Origin: Xiphias gladius
Taxonomy: Eukaryota; Chordata; Actinopteri; Istiophoriformes; Xiphiidae
Length of the DNA stretch: 64,000 nt
NCBI RefSeq assembly: GCF_016859285.1
Contig: NC_053417.1
Location: 22,846,706-22,910,705 of the forward strand
Reading direction: 5' to 3'
Part shown: in pieces, positions 12,938 through 24,994 of the stretch
Layout of the letters: each line of letters starts with the position of its first letter
Position numbering within the stretch: position 1 is the first letter of the stretch
Program-made: the position numbers and the translations under genes
The notes under the pieces: generated by a model
The model's database searches: none
The model's input: the letters and a program-made list of their open reading frames with translations, nothing else
What the model was told of the DNA's origin: nothing

Positions 12938-14778
12938 GGCTGTTTAAAAATGTTACAAAAATATAATGTAAAAGATGTGTACAGCTCTGAAGAGGCATAT
13001 GAAAAAAATGTCATTTAAAAAAAAAAAAAGATTAAAATTCACATATGCAAAATGTTATGCACTCCTGGTTAGTTTGATAACGTTCTACTGAATAACTTGT
13101 GTTTGACTGTACTATGGTGACAATTCTCAGTGCAGCCCCTTGTGAACTTTGTGGTCTTTCACCAGCCACTTCGCTTGAGTTATGACTCAAACATAGTCAC
13201 TGATACATTACTATAGTTGTGGGCTAACATTTCACTCTGAGCCCACATAGCATGTTTCTCAAATTTTCCGAAGAACGATACGCCCTGCTTAATTTCAGAT
13301 ATGTGTTTTTAAAAAAAAAAAAAAAAAAAATTCCACTTGGTCTCACCTTGCTGCCCACTCCACTCTGCTAAAAGTTAAACAAAAGCAAAAGGGCATACAG
13401 GACTGGTTTGGGGGGGGTTTCCACGTGGCCCTTGAGCCTCATTTTGATATCTTGTGTGTGCCGCGTAAATACTTTTTTTTACAAGTTTCTATCAGATTTG
13501 TCCTGAGGATTTCCCACATGACGCACTTCGCTGGAGTTTCCTTTGGGATACCCGCAGTGTTGCCACTCGCTCAAGAGGAATGTGTCAGCTAGGTAAATCA
13601 GTGCTGTTGAACCTTAACTAAACCTGTCTTACTAAAAAAAGAACCAAGTATTGTAGATCGTTGCTCACAGTACTATACCGTACTGTACAGTAGACTCACT
13701 GGTGCTGTAGGATTACATATTGACAAAAAGGGAAACTCCCTTCTCTGGACTTTTTGACACCAATGAAGAAATAGTAGGAAAGTCCATATAGTTCCTCTTA
13801 AGGTAGAGGCGCAGAGACTATATATACACTGCCTTCAGTGTGATAAGTCAACAGTACACAAAGCTATTATCTTACTATTTTCACAATTTATCACTCAAAG
13901 TAGACAAATTTAAATAATACACCACAAACGGTCCCTCGATAAATAATGTTTCACCACATAAAATCGTGATTGACCCAGCGTTGTTTTTCTTTAGCTGCAG
14001 CAACATAACAGGGTTATAAATGTACAAATTCAGCAGTAAACAGTAGGTAACTAGGAAGGGCATTGGAGCCTGCTCAGCATTATCCATCAAACCTGTCTGT
14101 CGACAAATTTTTGTACATCCAGCTGAACGCCCACCTGCACTGTACATTCACACAGAGCAAGCCTCAGCGGCCGCACTGCTCAGACATGCAAATATCAGCA
14201 TAGCGAAATTCATTGGCTCTCGTTCAAACCCTTCGATATTGTTGCACGCAGTCCATTGTCACAAGTCCAACTACTTTGTTTGAAAGTCGTTAAAAAGAGG
14301 AAAAAAATGTCGTTTCCTCTGGTTTGAAAAATCTAATCTAATGACCTATTTTAGAACCAAAAGGGGGAAAAACAAAGCCTCACTGTCTGCTATAATTCAC
14401 ATGATGAGTAGACTATTGTCCGTCCACTTTGTTTTTTCCCTCCCAGAATTCCCCTTCCTCCCATGTGCACATTTACTACATCAACAAAAGATCACTAAAA
14501 TTGTATCCTGGTGTAATTTTTGAGGAAAACGTTACATCTCACCTGACCTATAAAGATTTTTCACAGTAGCATAGGTTATTTGGATAAAGGAAAAGAGGGT
14601 GGTGAACGCAGTTTTCTCTTTGTTACATTTAAAACCAGGCAAATTGATGCTACAAAGACATTTTTTCCAAACTTGTGGCTCAATATCACAGAGAAGGATC
14701 CCAACTCATTCTTGATCTGAATTCAGCAAAACCTTAACAGGTATTTCAGAGTGGCTTTCTTGTCTTCTCCCCTTCCAT
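12938..14778 (-). other. Probable 3' UTR of the TNFR gene
   Basis: Non-coding, AT-rich, with an A-rich run at about 13310-13330 (T-rich in the minus-strand transcript). Several short ORFs are chance. The call rests on the lack of a closer canonical poly(A) signal. Confidence 0.45.
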
Positions 14779-16784
14779 TCATGCAATGAGCTGGTCTGAG
14801 GAGTCCTTGGAGTCCAGGGACTCTGAACTGCTGCCTTGCTCTTGCTGGGCCTCGTGAAAACTGCACTCTATTGCAATTAATGTCCTAGGATCATCTAAGG
14901 AAGAAAAAAAGGGGGACGAATCAAATATTTTTTACTGTATTTGTTTTTGGCTGTAATCAGTATCATTCAGGTAACACGGTCAGAACAATTTCTTCATAAT
15001 CTATCATGAAGTACAACAGTAATTACCTGTAGGGGTTCTGATTATGGGTGTTTTTGTGATTGTCTTTTTTTTCTTCTTTCTTATCTCGCGACTTTTCAAA
15101 GCCACAACGATGATGGTGATGCCCATCAGAGCCATGCCAATGACCAAAAATGAGAGCAGTAGGCTTGTGTGTTCCCTGGAGCCTGATAGAAAACAGCAAG
15201 GAATTATAGCTGGCTTCAGATAAATAAAGATAAATAAAGATAAAGATAAAAATTAAAGCACAACTACACTAGAAGAACAGAATTTTGCCTTACCGGTTGG
15301 GTTGGGACTGTGTGATGATTTAACTGAAGTGTTAGCGCACATACTGTCAGTAAATTCATTTCCTTTGGCCACAATGTATTGATCTGGATTGGGACACCTT
15401 AGAAAAAAAATATAAACAGCGACACAATAATTCCAATGATTTTTCTGGTTTCCCAGTAAATCAATCGCTCAGTACGAGAACAGCAGCAAAAGAGCAGGTT
15501 ATATCTCACTTGGTTTTCCAGGGTTTACACATCTGGTGACTTTGGTCATTGAAGGTTCCGTCCGGACATTTTCTGCATGAACCTGCAAGGACAGGCATTC
15601 CGTTGACCCGCCAATCATTGTAACCTGTATAGTGTGCGTGCCAAGGTCATGTGTTTATCTTTAGTTTTACTTACGATCCTTTGTAGGTTCCTGGCCTTTG
15701 TCACACTTCTTAACGCAGAAGGTACAGCGGCCATCGCCGCAGGTGAGTCCATCTTTACAGCCGCACTCTGTGTCTCTTGTGGCTGTGCAACGTTTCACAT
15801 AGACCTGAGCACCTAAACATACAAAGATGTGGAAAGAGAGGTCAAAAATCTTGTAGTATTACAGATTTTATCTTGGAAATGAAATGCTACCGAGGAAATT
15901 GTCATTGCGACCGCTAGGATACACCAACATACCTACACACTGTGTACAGATGGAACAACTGTAGTCTTTAGGGTTCACTGTATATGTCCCCACCTCACAA
16001 GGGGTGCAAAGCTCCTTCGGACTTGGTCCACAGTTTCTGACCAGGCGGTTTCCTGTGAACACACCCACAAACGCACACATATAAGAAACACACAGAACAT
16101 ATACTAATTGCCACACTGAAAGCTCTGTCTAATTACCTGACATCCGTTTCAGTGAGATTACCCCCCTCAATGATGTAACAGGTCTTCATACACAAGATAA
16201 TGTGTATGTCCCCCTCAAAGCTTTAAAAGTTGGAATTCAGCACAGGAAAGCTTTAAGCAACTTACTGTTTAAAACAGAATAGTCTGGAAAAAACAGCTCT
16301 TCCAAGAGTTATTAAAACTATACTCTTTTTGAATTTTAATGACACATCCAAGTAGATATCACAGCTCCAAATGATTCGAATGATCAATTACATCATCCAA
16401 AGTTTTTTTCTTTGTTGTGGTATTAGCTAAAAAACCACTGAAACTATTTTTGGTTATATGCAACCACCACGGAGGAACTGCTCAACAACTGGAATATAAT
16501 TTCTTCATAGATAAAAGCACACAAAACTCGGTAAGCTTCTTGCATGTCTTAGATAATACATGGAACTACTTAGGTCTCTAGGTGAAAGGCTAAAATTGTT
16601 AACATTTATACAACAGCTGGGTTTATGAAGACAGTGAGCAAAAGGGACCCTGTCCTTTCCTTCAGGAATATACACTGTAAGTATACAGTGTTTTTTTTTT
16701 TTAAAACAGTGTTGTATATTATTGTATATACACACACACATATGTATGTATGTGTCTATATATATATATATACACATATGTATG

Positions 16785-16826
<42 letters not shown>

Positions 16827-17073
16827 GATCTGTGGAGCCTTTGTAAAAAACAATGTTATTCTGAATTAACAACAGCACATTTCATCAGTTCAAGTACATC
16901 GGGAAATGTTATCATCATTCTCTCCTTTCTTGTTTACCTGGATAACAGGTTTCGCAGCAAACGTTCTCTCCCTGTGGGGTCCATTTCATGCAGCCTCTTT
17001 CAGTTTGTCCAAAACTGCACAAGCAGCAATGCATGAGCAGGGAGAGACCCATCACCCACGGGATCACAGCCAT
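14779..17073 (-). CDS. tnfrsf9: TNF receptor superfamily member, TNFRSF9 (4-1BB/CD137)-like
   Basis: Complete 7-exon gene, 280 aa: 17073-16938, 16052-15933, 15812-15675, 15582-15510, 15397-15294, 15182-15027 and 14894-14779 (TGA). Phases agree at every junction. Residues 1-22 are a signal peptide. Cysteine-rich domains occupy about 27-176, ending in an N-glycosylation site (N178-T-S) in a short Ser/Pro stalk. The TM helix is about 197-219, followed by a basic stop-transfer ([10 protein letters not shown]). The tail holds AQQE at 258-261, fitting the TRAF2-type (P/S/A/T)xxE consensus, then a Ser/Asp-rich end. CRD3-4 ([27 protein letters not shown]) read like mammalian 4-1BB; CRD1 ([15 protein letters not shown]) reads like OX40. 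Such receptors recruit TRAFs to activate NF-kB in lymphocytes. TNFRSF4 or TNFRSF18 orthology is the main alternative, because those genes also lie near DVL1 in human. Confidence 0.72.
16726..16824. repeat. Compound (TA)n/(TATG)n/(CA)n microsatellite
   Basis: Alternating pyrimidine-purine tract in TNFR intron 1, with two (TATG)2-type blocks embedded in TA and CA runs and a 3' (TA)n. Confidence 0.95.
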
Positions 17074-20000
17074 GTTGTCAGCTTTCCAGTCTTGGGGTTA
17101 AGGATGATAAATATCCCAGGGATTTTCTTCTTTTTCCTCCTCGTCCTCTTCTTGTTCTTCTGTTTTTAAACAAAGGCACTAAATTTTTTGTTTTTCTAAA
17201 TCTGTAGATTTAGTCTAAAATACAGTCCTTAACATTCCTCTTAACCTCTGGTTTTTTTTTGGCTGTAACGTTCTGGGGTATAATGTCACATAAAGAAATC
17301 TCTCTGTGCTGTGGCCTGTGCAATCAAACACATAACTCACAGCCAGTGAGCATACTTATACTCCGGATTTTTTTTTTTTTCTTGAGGGGGGGCGTGTCTG
17401 AAAGGTTGGCTGCTCTGACACGAGAATACATGATGAAAGTGAGAGAGAGAGAGATGAAAAAGTATGTCAATGACTTGACCAGGAAATACTTTAATTCATA
17501 GGCTGCAAAATGTTAATCACTATAAATGAAAAAACTATAGCATGTTTGCATTTTATTTTAATAATTTTAGAGGGAGCTTATTTGCTTCAGTGCAAATTAA
17601 TATACAACCAGACTAGAAAAATCATTATCAAGATACCAAGTTATAGAGTTATTTATCTAGTTCAAAAACATCAGCAGATCAGGTTGGAATATCCTCCTTC
17701 TCAGTGCTGCTACAGAACTTTGGATGATGGATTTTCTTTTGCTTGCCTCATACTGTTGTTCTCAAATCAAATCAATTTAAACAATGACGACCCAGAAAGA
17801 TATGAAATCTCCTGGAGTTCAAAGCATGACTTTTTCTTAGGCGTGCAGCCATGAACGATTATCCACAATAAGGGACTTATTGTTCCAACTTGTCCGGATT
17901 TAGGAATTCAAAACATTGTCCTGTTTTACCTTTAAACTCAATATTACCTGCAAATGGACAATTTCAGCCACATTAAGTCCTTACAAGTATCATTGCTTTT
18001 TGAGTAACTTGAAAAATCAATAATTACACATTTTGCTAATGCAAATCACTGATTAAGCATTGTACTAACCTATTTTTACACTCTTTTAAAGTGGCCACAT
18101 GCAACTAAATAACTGTTTAAGAAGTTTTCGGACGAGTCGTTTTTGTACAAAGTTTTAGTTATTGTACCTGAGCAAAGGATAAGGGAAGTATCTGTTCTTC
18201 TACTTGTAAATTTCCCAGCCTTGTTGATGCGTAAAATTAACTGCTGTTTAATTTGATGAGGTTGGATGTGCATGGTTTGGTAGAACAAAGCAGCTTAAGC
18301 TGATGTTGTTGTTAGGAGGGACTTTCCTGCTTGTATAAAATCTTATTGTCATTATATAAGGGTATTCATCAAACAAGAACTTACTATAAACCACTAAACA
18401 GTCATAAAAATGTTATTGTTACTGAGCCCATGAAAACCCTTAGGTCATAACTAGGAATGACACCGATGACTCATGTCAGAGAAGATGTATTAGGTTATTT
18501 AAAGGGCACGGAAAAGTTCAGAAAAAGGTTCCCCTTTGCTCTCTGCTCTAAGTACCTGTCAAGATTATCATGTCTAGTGATTAACAGCTTTAAATCCCTA
18601 TGTTAGAAACCACTGGACGCGGTGCCAAAAGTTGCAAAACCGAAACAAAAAGTGCAAGATTGTTATCTCCGGATGCTCCGGTTTTTTATCAGTTGTAAGG
18701 CTTTGGCTGAATGGTCTTTTGTGTCTCTTTTCCCAAAACAACTTTATTCTTTTCCTTTGAAAAGGGAAGTACTGTTTCCTTACCGTAAATGCTTTGACTT
18801 TTGGAAAAACAGGGATATTTGCTGACTAATTATAAGATGGTAGGTGACTAGATATCACACTCCATCTCATTAAGGGTTTTTTGAGGATGGTGTGGCTCAT
18901 CCTCTGACTCAGCTTCAAGTCACGCTTAAATATGTATCACTATGACAGGATTTGCCTGCATCGTCATTTTTACAGTGTATCATGATCATATGATCTGTGA
19001 CTGACATTTGACAGACTCTGCCTTTGACATTCTTAGCCTACCATTGTTCGCCTACTGTAAGAGCATACGCATGTTACATGAGACTGTGATGTCAGACGTC
19101 CGCACCTCATCTGCCTACACATCTATGGCCAAAAAACACTTCCCACAATTACCCTTCAACCTCCCCCTACAAATTCAGTTATGAAGTATACTGTAAACCC
19201 CAAAAGCTAAATTAACATACTGACTGGGAAATACTTTTGAGTGGTTCGGTAAGTAGTGTAGCGGTGATATTCATTCTTCTGGTAAACGAGTGTGCGTGTT
19301 TATTTGCATGTGGATGTAGGCTGACATCAGCGAGACTTCGAGTCAAACTGCAACCATGTCAGTTGTGACAGAAGTCAGTGTTAATCTGGGAGCACATGTT
19401 TTCACTTTGCCTAACGCTCTGAATTGAGAACACTACGGCGGCGATCGCTTCTTGGGGCCGCTTGTTTTGTAGAGCAGTGTTTAGATCTGCCTCCGCAGGC
19501 GCAGGGTTTCATTTCGAGGCTTTGACATCACTTCCTTCCTGAGGAAAGGTCTGACAACACATCTTCCCGTGGGGGGGGGCGTGGAGCATCGCTTTCAGTG
19601 ACTTAAACAGTAATGTCGTCTAACATCTTTGGTTGGTGGGTTGCGCAAACAGGGGGTCTGTATGGGTTTAGTGTGCAGTTGAGCCTGCTGAGTAACGACA
19701 GCCCACTTGGAAAGTACATGCAACAACACTGGTGCTTGGAAGTTCCACTCAGGCGTGTTAAATGTGAAGTGTCAAAGCAAATGAAGTGCAATTGATATAT
19801 TTCGTGATGTGGTGATATTATATGTTTTAAAAGCTCAGCTGTAATTTTTCATGACCATCTACTTGATGACTGCTTATCGGTCTTAGGAAATGACCACCTG
19901 ATTGGATGTGTAAAAAATTTCAAATGCTAATTTAAATTGGGCAATTACTGACTGCCGTAATTTTCAAAATACATTGTTCTTTTAATGAAACTTAGAATTT

Positions 20001-20197
20001 AAGCGGGATAAGTAGGAGTGAATTCGACATTGGAGGTCTCCATCTAGTGGCCTTGCTAAAAAAGAGAAAAGTATATTTTAGGGTCATTTAGGGACATTTC
20101 AGTTAATAAAACATTACAGGTGATTATCATGGAAAATGCAACAAAATTTTGAACATATATATTTTTATTCATATATATAATAAATTTCTATGTACAA
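17074..20197. promoter_or_regulatory. TNFR upstream region between tnfrsf9-like and dvl1 3' end
   Basis: About 3.1 kb without a convincing gene. A 114-codon ORF on plus at 17510-17854 has no family features. The stretch holds a perfect kB motif GGGACTTTCC at 18318-18327 and an AP-1 motif TGACTCA at 18467-18473, 1.25 and 1.39 kb upstream of the receptor ATG. The core promoter could not be located. Confidence 0.4.
18318..18327 (+). promoter_or_regulatory. NF-kB consensus site
   Basis: Exact GGGACTTTCC upstream of an immune receptor gene. Mammalian 4-1BB is induced through NF-kB and AP-1, so the context fits, but function is inferred. Confidence 0.4.
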
Positions 20198-20203
20198 TTT
20201 ATT
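20198..20203 (-). promoter_or_regulatory. Candidate dvl1 polyadenylation signal
   Basis: AATAAA on the minus strand, with a second one at 20164-20169. Use of either gives a 3' UTR of about 1.6 kb after the stop at 21792, in which the GT tract at 20307-20379 would be transcribed as a long CA repeat. Confidence 0.45.
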
Positions 20204-20302
20204 CTTCTTTTGTAAAGAAACAAAATTAAAGAGAAAGCTTTGATTGCAAACAGTGTTTCATACTAAAGGGAGGGAGAGACAAAATGGAAAAGTGCTCATA
20301 AA

Positions 20303-20380
<78 letters not shown>

Positions 20381-21791
20381 ATGTGTGTTATTTCCCTCTT
20401 GTAACTATATTTTAGGTAGATACAACAGGGGTTTGCCGTTGTTTGGCAAGGATATCAGAGTCTGAAGGCCAGGATTCCCCTTGAAGTTACTTTGAAGTTT
20501 TAAAATGAGAAGTGTCTGATGATAACCATAGCGTGGCTATCATCACAGACAGCTTCTAAATATCCATCACACAATGTGCGGCTTTGGCTTTAATCTTACT
20601 GACTTTTATCGAAGCTCACACTCGCTACGAAGGAGACAACAATGATGCTCTCAGCAAACCGCTTTATCTCATGTCAACCCTTTGAGTTTGCTTTCACTGC
20701 TGCGGTGGATGTTCACTGTTTGCAATCCTGTTTGTAAGTTGATTTGCTTACTTAAAAGTGTTTAAACCAAAGTGTTAAGAGTGTCAGGGTTTAATCACTG
20801 ACAGGAATAATGATACATTCGACAAAGCACAGCTAGGACAGTGGCAACTGGCCACTGATTCACAAAGGGGGGATGTCTGATTGTCTGTCAGTCAGCCGTA
20901 GTAGACAATGTATGACACCATTAATGCAACATGATCACATAAATAACATCACAAAAATCATCCAGTGTATGGATTCTTCCGTTAGAACACTGGCAAGAGG
21001 TAACCCCTCCCCCAATAATGGTAACACTCTGAAGAAAATGTCATAAAATTTCTTTTCTTTAAAGCAGTTGAGACAGTCATGCAATGTGCAGCCTAGTTAA
21101 GCTATAGGCTGGCTACAGGGCCTCCCTTATGTAGTTGAAGAAATCCACGGTTCATGAACTGATCAAGGTTAGCGTTTACTAGTTGGCAGGTAAGAGCCTA
21201 AATAAGCTGGTGGCGGTGCCACAGCGTAAAGGAAATGGGGCCACAAGTTTGGTGCAACGAGCTAAATTTTATCAGTACGCACAGATATGAGTCAGGAGAT
21301 CCAGTCCAAGTTATAGGCCCAGAAGAAAGCTCTTAAGTGCGGGCTGTAGGTGTCGGTCTGGGTCTGGGGGATTGAGATCCAGGCCCAGTCAGCTTAAGGG
21401 TCTTGCAGAACAGAAATGATCCTACGTAGAGTACACACTCCCGAGAAAAGGTCTGCAGGGCAGCTTTAAAGAATCACCACACTGAATACACCTCACGTTT
21501 CACAAACTGTACACGTCACGTCAATACAAAAGAGGGTTTTCAGCCACAGAGGACCTGTGTTTTTATGTGTGAGAGGACTCCCTCCTGTTGTGCTCTCGCT
21601 GCCTGTAGTCCTTTGCGTGGACATCAGAGGGACAGAGAGATAGCAGGGGGGTAGGTAAAGGGCCAGTCAGTGTCTACATTCTGAACTTAGAAACAGTTAG
21701 AGGAAAAAGATTGGGATGAAAGAGAGGAGGGCTTGGGTGGATTAAGGGAAAAATAGTTTTGTGCTCGATGAGTTTTAAAGGCACTGTCCTG
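20204..21791 (-). other. Probable dvl1 3' UTR
   Basis: No coding potential seen. It lies between the dvl1 stop and the candidate poly(A) signals. Apart from the GT microsatellite I recognise nothing. Confidence 0.45.
20307..20379. repeat. (GT)36 microsatellite
   Basis: Uninterrupted 73-base GT run. Probably inside the dvl1 3' UTR, where it would read (CA)n in the mRNA. Confidence 0.97.
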
Positions 21792-24700
21792 TCACATGAT
21801 GTCAACAAAGAACTCACAGGGATTGCCCATAGCATGCTGGAAGGACTGGCGGCTGGCAGTGAGCTCGGGAGGAACGGCTGCCAACTCTCTCCCGGGAGGG
21901 GCTCCAGGGGGCGTGCTGCTGCTGACTGCGGTCTTGGGGGCCAGGCGGGCCAGACAATAAGGAGGAGGCAAGCCTGGGGGGCCGTAGGAGGAGGCATGGC
22001 TTCGCTCGCTCTGGGCACAGGAACCTGGCCCTTGCTGGGTAAACGGGGCGTGGCTGTAGGTGAAGGAGGGGTGGCTGTTCTGTGATTGAGAATGGCTCCT
22101 GTGTGACACACTGTGACTGAAATTTGATCGAGCGTGACTGTGACTGGAGACGGCATGGCTGTGATGGCTCATTTGGCTGGCGGATCTGTCGCCGCGCCTC
22201 CCTCCACGGATGCCAGGCTCTGATTCGCTGCATGTTGACCTTTGACCCTTCTCCTGTGGGGAGGAGCGTCTACCTTTTCCCGCGCTGGGGTTGGATCCAC
22301 TGCTTCGGCTTCCTGTTGAGAGGAGGGGGGGCAACATTTTAGCTTGGCCTCCTCCGGTACAAGTACACTTAACAATAAATACCCAGTAAGCAGCTCCAAC
22401 TCATCAGCTACAGCTGATTTAGAACCAGCTGGTTTTGCCACTGATTGACATGGAGGCAGAAGGTCACACATTAAACAAATATACTGTAAAAGCATGAACT
22501 GCTTCAGACATCATACATCAGACAACCTGGTATTAGGAGAAAGATAATCTCTTGTACAATATACAGTAAAATTTATCAATGTTATTGGATACATTGCTGT
22601 ACTTTGTTTAAGGTGTGACTAGTTCTTTTCTTATGCAATCTACCAAGATTCAACAGTCAAGGGCAAACATGATCATCTCAAAGGTTTTTTTCCCCCAAGT
22701 TCCACCTGCGGCAACTCATCCCATGGGCTTCATCTGATGTTCATACAAACACTGAAACATTCACAGATTAGAAATATCAACATGATACACCTGCATCACA
22801 TAGACACTGCTGCACAGCACTTTGTGGATAATACAGAATTATACAACAGATTTGAAGAAAGTTACCATATTCTCATTGTCGGTTTGGTTTTAAAAGTAGG
22901 TTAGTGTCATGTCTCAGTGGTGGCAATGCACACTGGTGGCATCATACTGATGGAGGTGTACCACACTGTTGTAAAATCAAACATTCCACACCTCCTCTTC
23001 TGCAATGAGCCCAACAGTACTGGGTAAAGTGGTGCATGATCGCCCTCTGTCAGTGGGAATGATAGCACAAGCCTTGGAGTGATCATCCTGCGTCATGCAC
23101 CTCCCAGCACAGTACAAATGCATGCCCAGAGGTGCAGAGAGGGAGAATGGACTGTCAGGACAGTCACACACAGGATACGAACGGACGAAGGAAGACGCAT
23201 GGGACGGCCGAAGGAAGAAAAACAAAAAAAAAAACCTTAAAGCTTCGGTATGATAAGTGGAGAATGTTGAGCACAAGAGAAAGAGAGGAGGAACAGAACA
23301 AGAATTGAGAGGATCAATGGAGAGACAGAGAAAGAAGAAAGAGAGCAGCAGAGGAGGAGAGGGGGTTAGCAGGCTTACCGGTTCCCCCAGTGTCCTGGGA
23401 CTACCTCCTCCTTCAGTCTACCGTTGCCCAGCAGAAACAGAGGGAACAACAGAATTACACACACCTCCCACACTACCTAATGTACCCTCCTACATCTGGC
23501 CCATAACTTGGATTACACCCAATGCTGTTATTGGTCCTGTTCTTGTCACCCGACTAAAAAAAAAAAAAATCTTCACTTAATTCAGAAACTGCCTCTCAAA
23601 AATGCACACATGCACACATTCAAATAAGCAGGCAGCCACATCGTTACCTACGAAACACTTGTTTGGAAGTGCCAAAAGAAACAAAACTACAACTTTAATT
23701 CATAAAAAACACATCTCATGACTAGTCTTTGTCATCTCTGTCCATCCAAAGGTTGCTGATTACCCAACTGAAAGAATGACAACCAGCCGAAAGTAAGACA
23801 TGACGATGTCTGGATGAATCGCTCAAAACAATGAAAATTAGACTAAGAGATGGTAACATGAAACTTATCTTTATCCGTCTGGACCTCCCTGGTTTCAAAT
23901 GTATGCTACTGCCACATTGTCACAGCCACCCAATAAGGTATAAAACCCCCTTGTTCTCCACTCTCCCCCGATGCGGATATCAAAAACCATGCAGCAGCCA
24001 CACAAAGCACTGTCACGTTTGGATTCAAAATGAAAACAAAAGATCTGTCGAGAACTGATGGAGAGGGATGGATTTGGTTATGATCATTTCAAGCTGGTGA
24101 TCTGTAACCACATGGTTGATCAGATTGTCTTTTTGAGTACACACCCAGTACTGCAGAGCTGTCCGCTGCATGACTCAAGATGCTCATGATTGACCTTGAC
24201 AATACAGGACGTGTTTTAGAATACACATAATTATATTGATAAAAATGCAGTCCAATGTCAACTTTCTGCTCAGTGAGCAAGAAAAGCTAACATTAGCATG
24301 AGTCAGAGATTTGTTAATACTGACATCATTTGTCAGGAATACTCAGGGATAATTTCATGTTGCGTGTTGAGTCAAATTATCACATTAATCAATGAAAGGC
24401 TAATGGAAAACTCAAGGGCCCGTCTTGCGCCTCCTTCACATTGCTCACCCTCGCTGTGCTGGCTGCCTGCGCTCCCACTGTGGAAACTGTGGCACGGGTC
24501 TGAGTATCCTGGCGGGAAGCTGGGGGGTGCGGAGGGAAAGGGAGGGTAGGGGAATGGCTGCCCGCCCAGGGGCCAGGGGTTGCTGGTGGGAGGGAGAGGT
24601 GCCAAAGTGTCCTGCTCCGAGCCTCCGCCACTGGATCCCTCATTTAAATTAAGTGATGCCATGTCTTATTGGAGAGGAAACAGAACCAGAGAGGGAGAGA

Positions 24701-24963
24701 TTTAGTACAATCCTTCTATTCATAAAAAAAGCCACGCACATACAGATGCCATATTGACAAACTGAGAGAAGCCGCTGTACTTTGGCAGAGGTCCCCAAAG
24801 GTATAGTAGCACTGTTCGGAGAAGGTGATCTTGTTGACGGTGTGTCTAAGGTAGCCATGTTTCAGCAGACTGCTCGCATACTTCCTCGCATCACGCCGGT
24901 CCTTGAATCCTTCCACTCTTGAGTAAAGCCAGTCTACCACGTCAGCACCTGACACAGCAACAA

Positions 24964-24994
<31 letters not shown>

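Noticed and set aside
11561-14778. Urotensin-related gene (UTS2B neighbour of CCDC50)
   Set aside because: No codons for the CFWKYC core were found by eye near ccdc50.
16505-17036. Several overlapping ORFs rich in Tyr/Ile/Cys
   Set aside because: Produced by the TA/TATG/CA repeat and the antisense of TNFR exon 1.
17510-17854. 114-codon plus ORF between the TNFR gene and dvl1
   Set aside because: AT-rich, no recognisable family, no splice or promoter support.
20244-20465. ORF with poly(Val-Cys) on plus
   Set aside because: Pure translation of the (GT)n microsatellite.
21674-22233. Three more ORFs overlapping dvl1 exon 15
   Set aside because: Shadow frames of the GC-rich dvl1 tail, whose true frame ends in the DVL signature FFVDIM.
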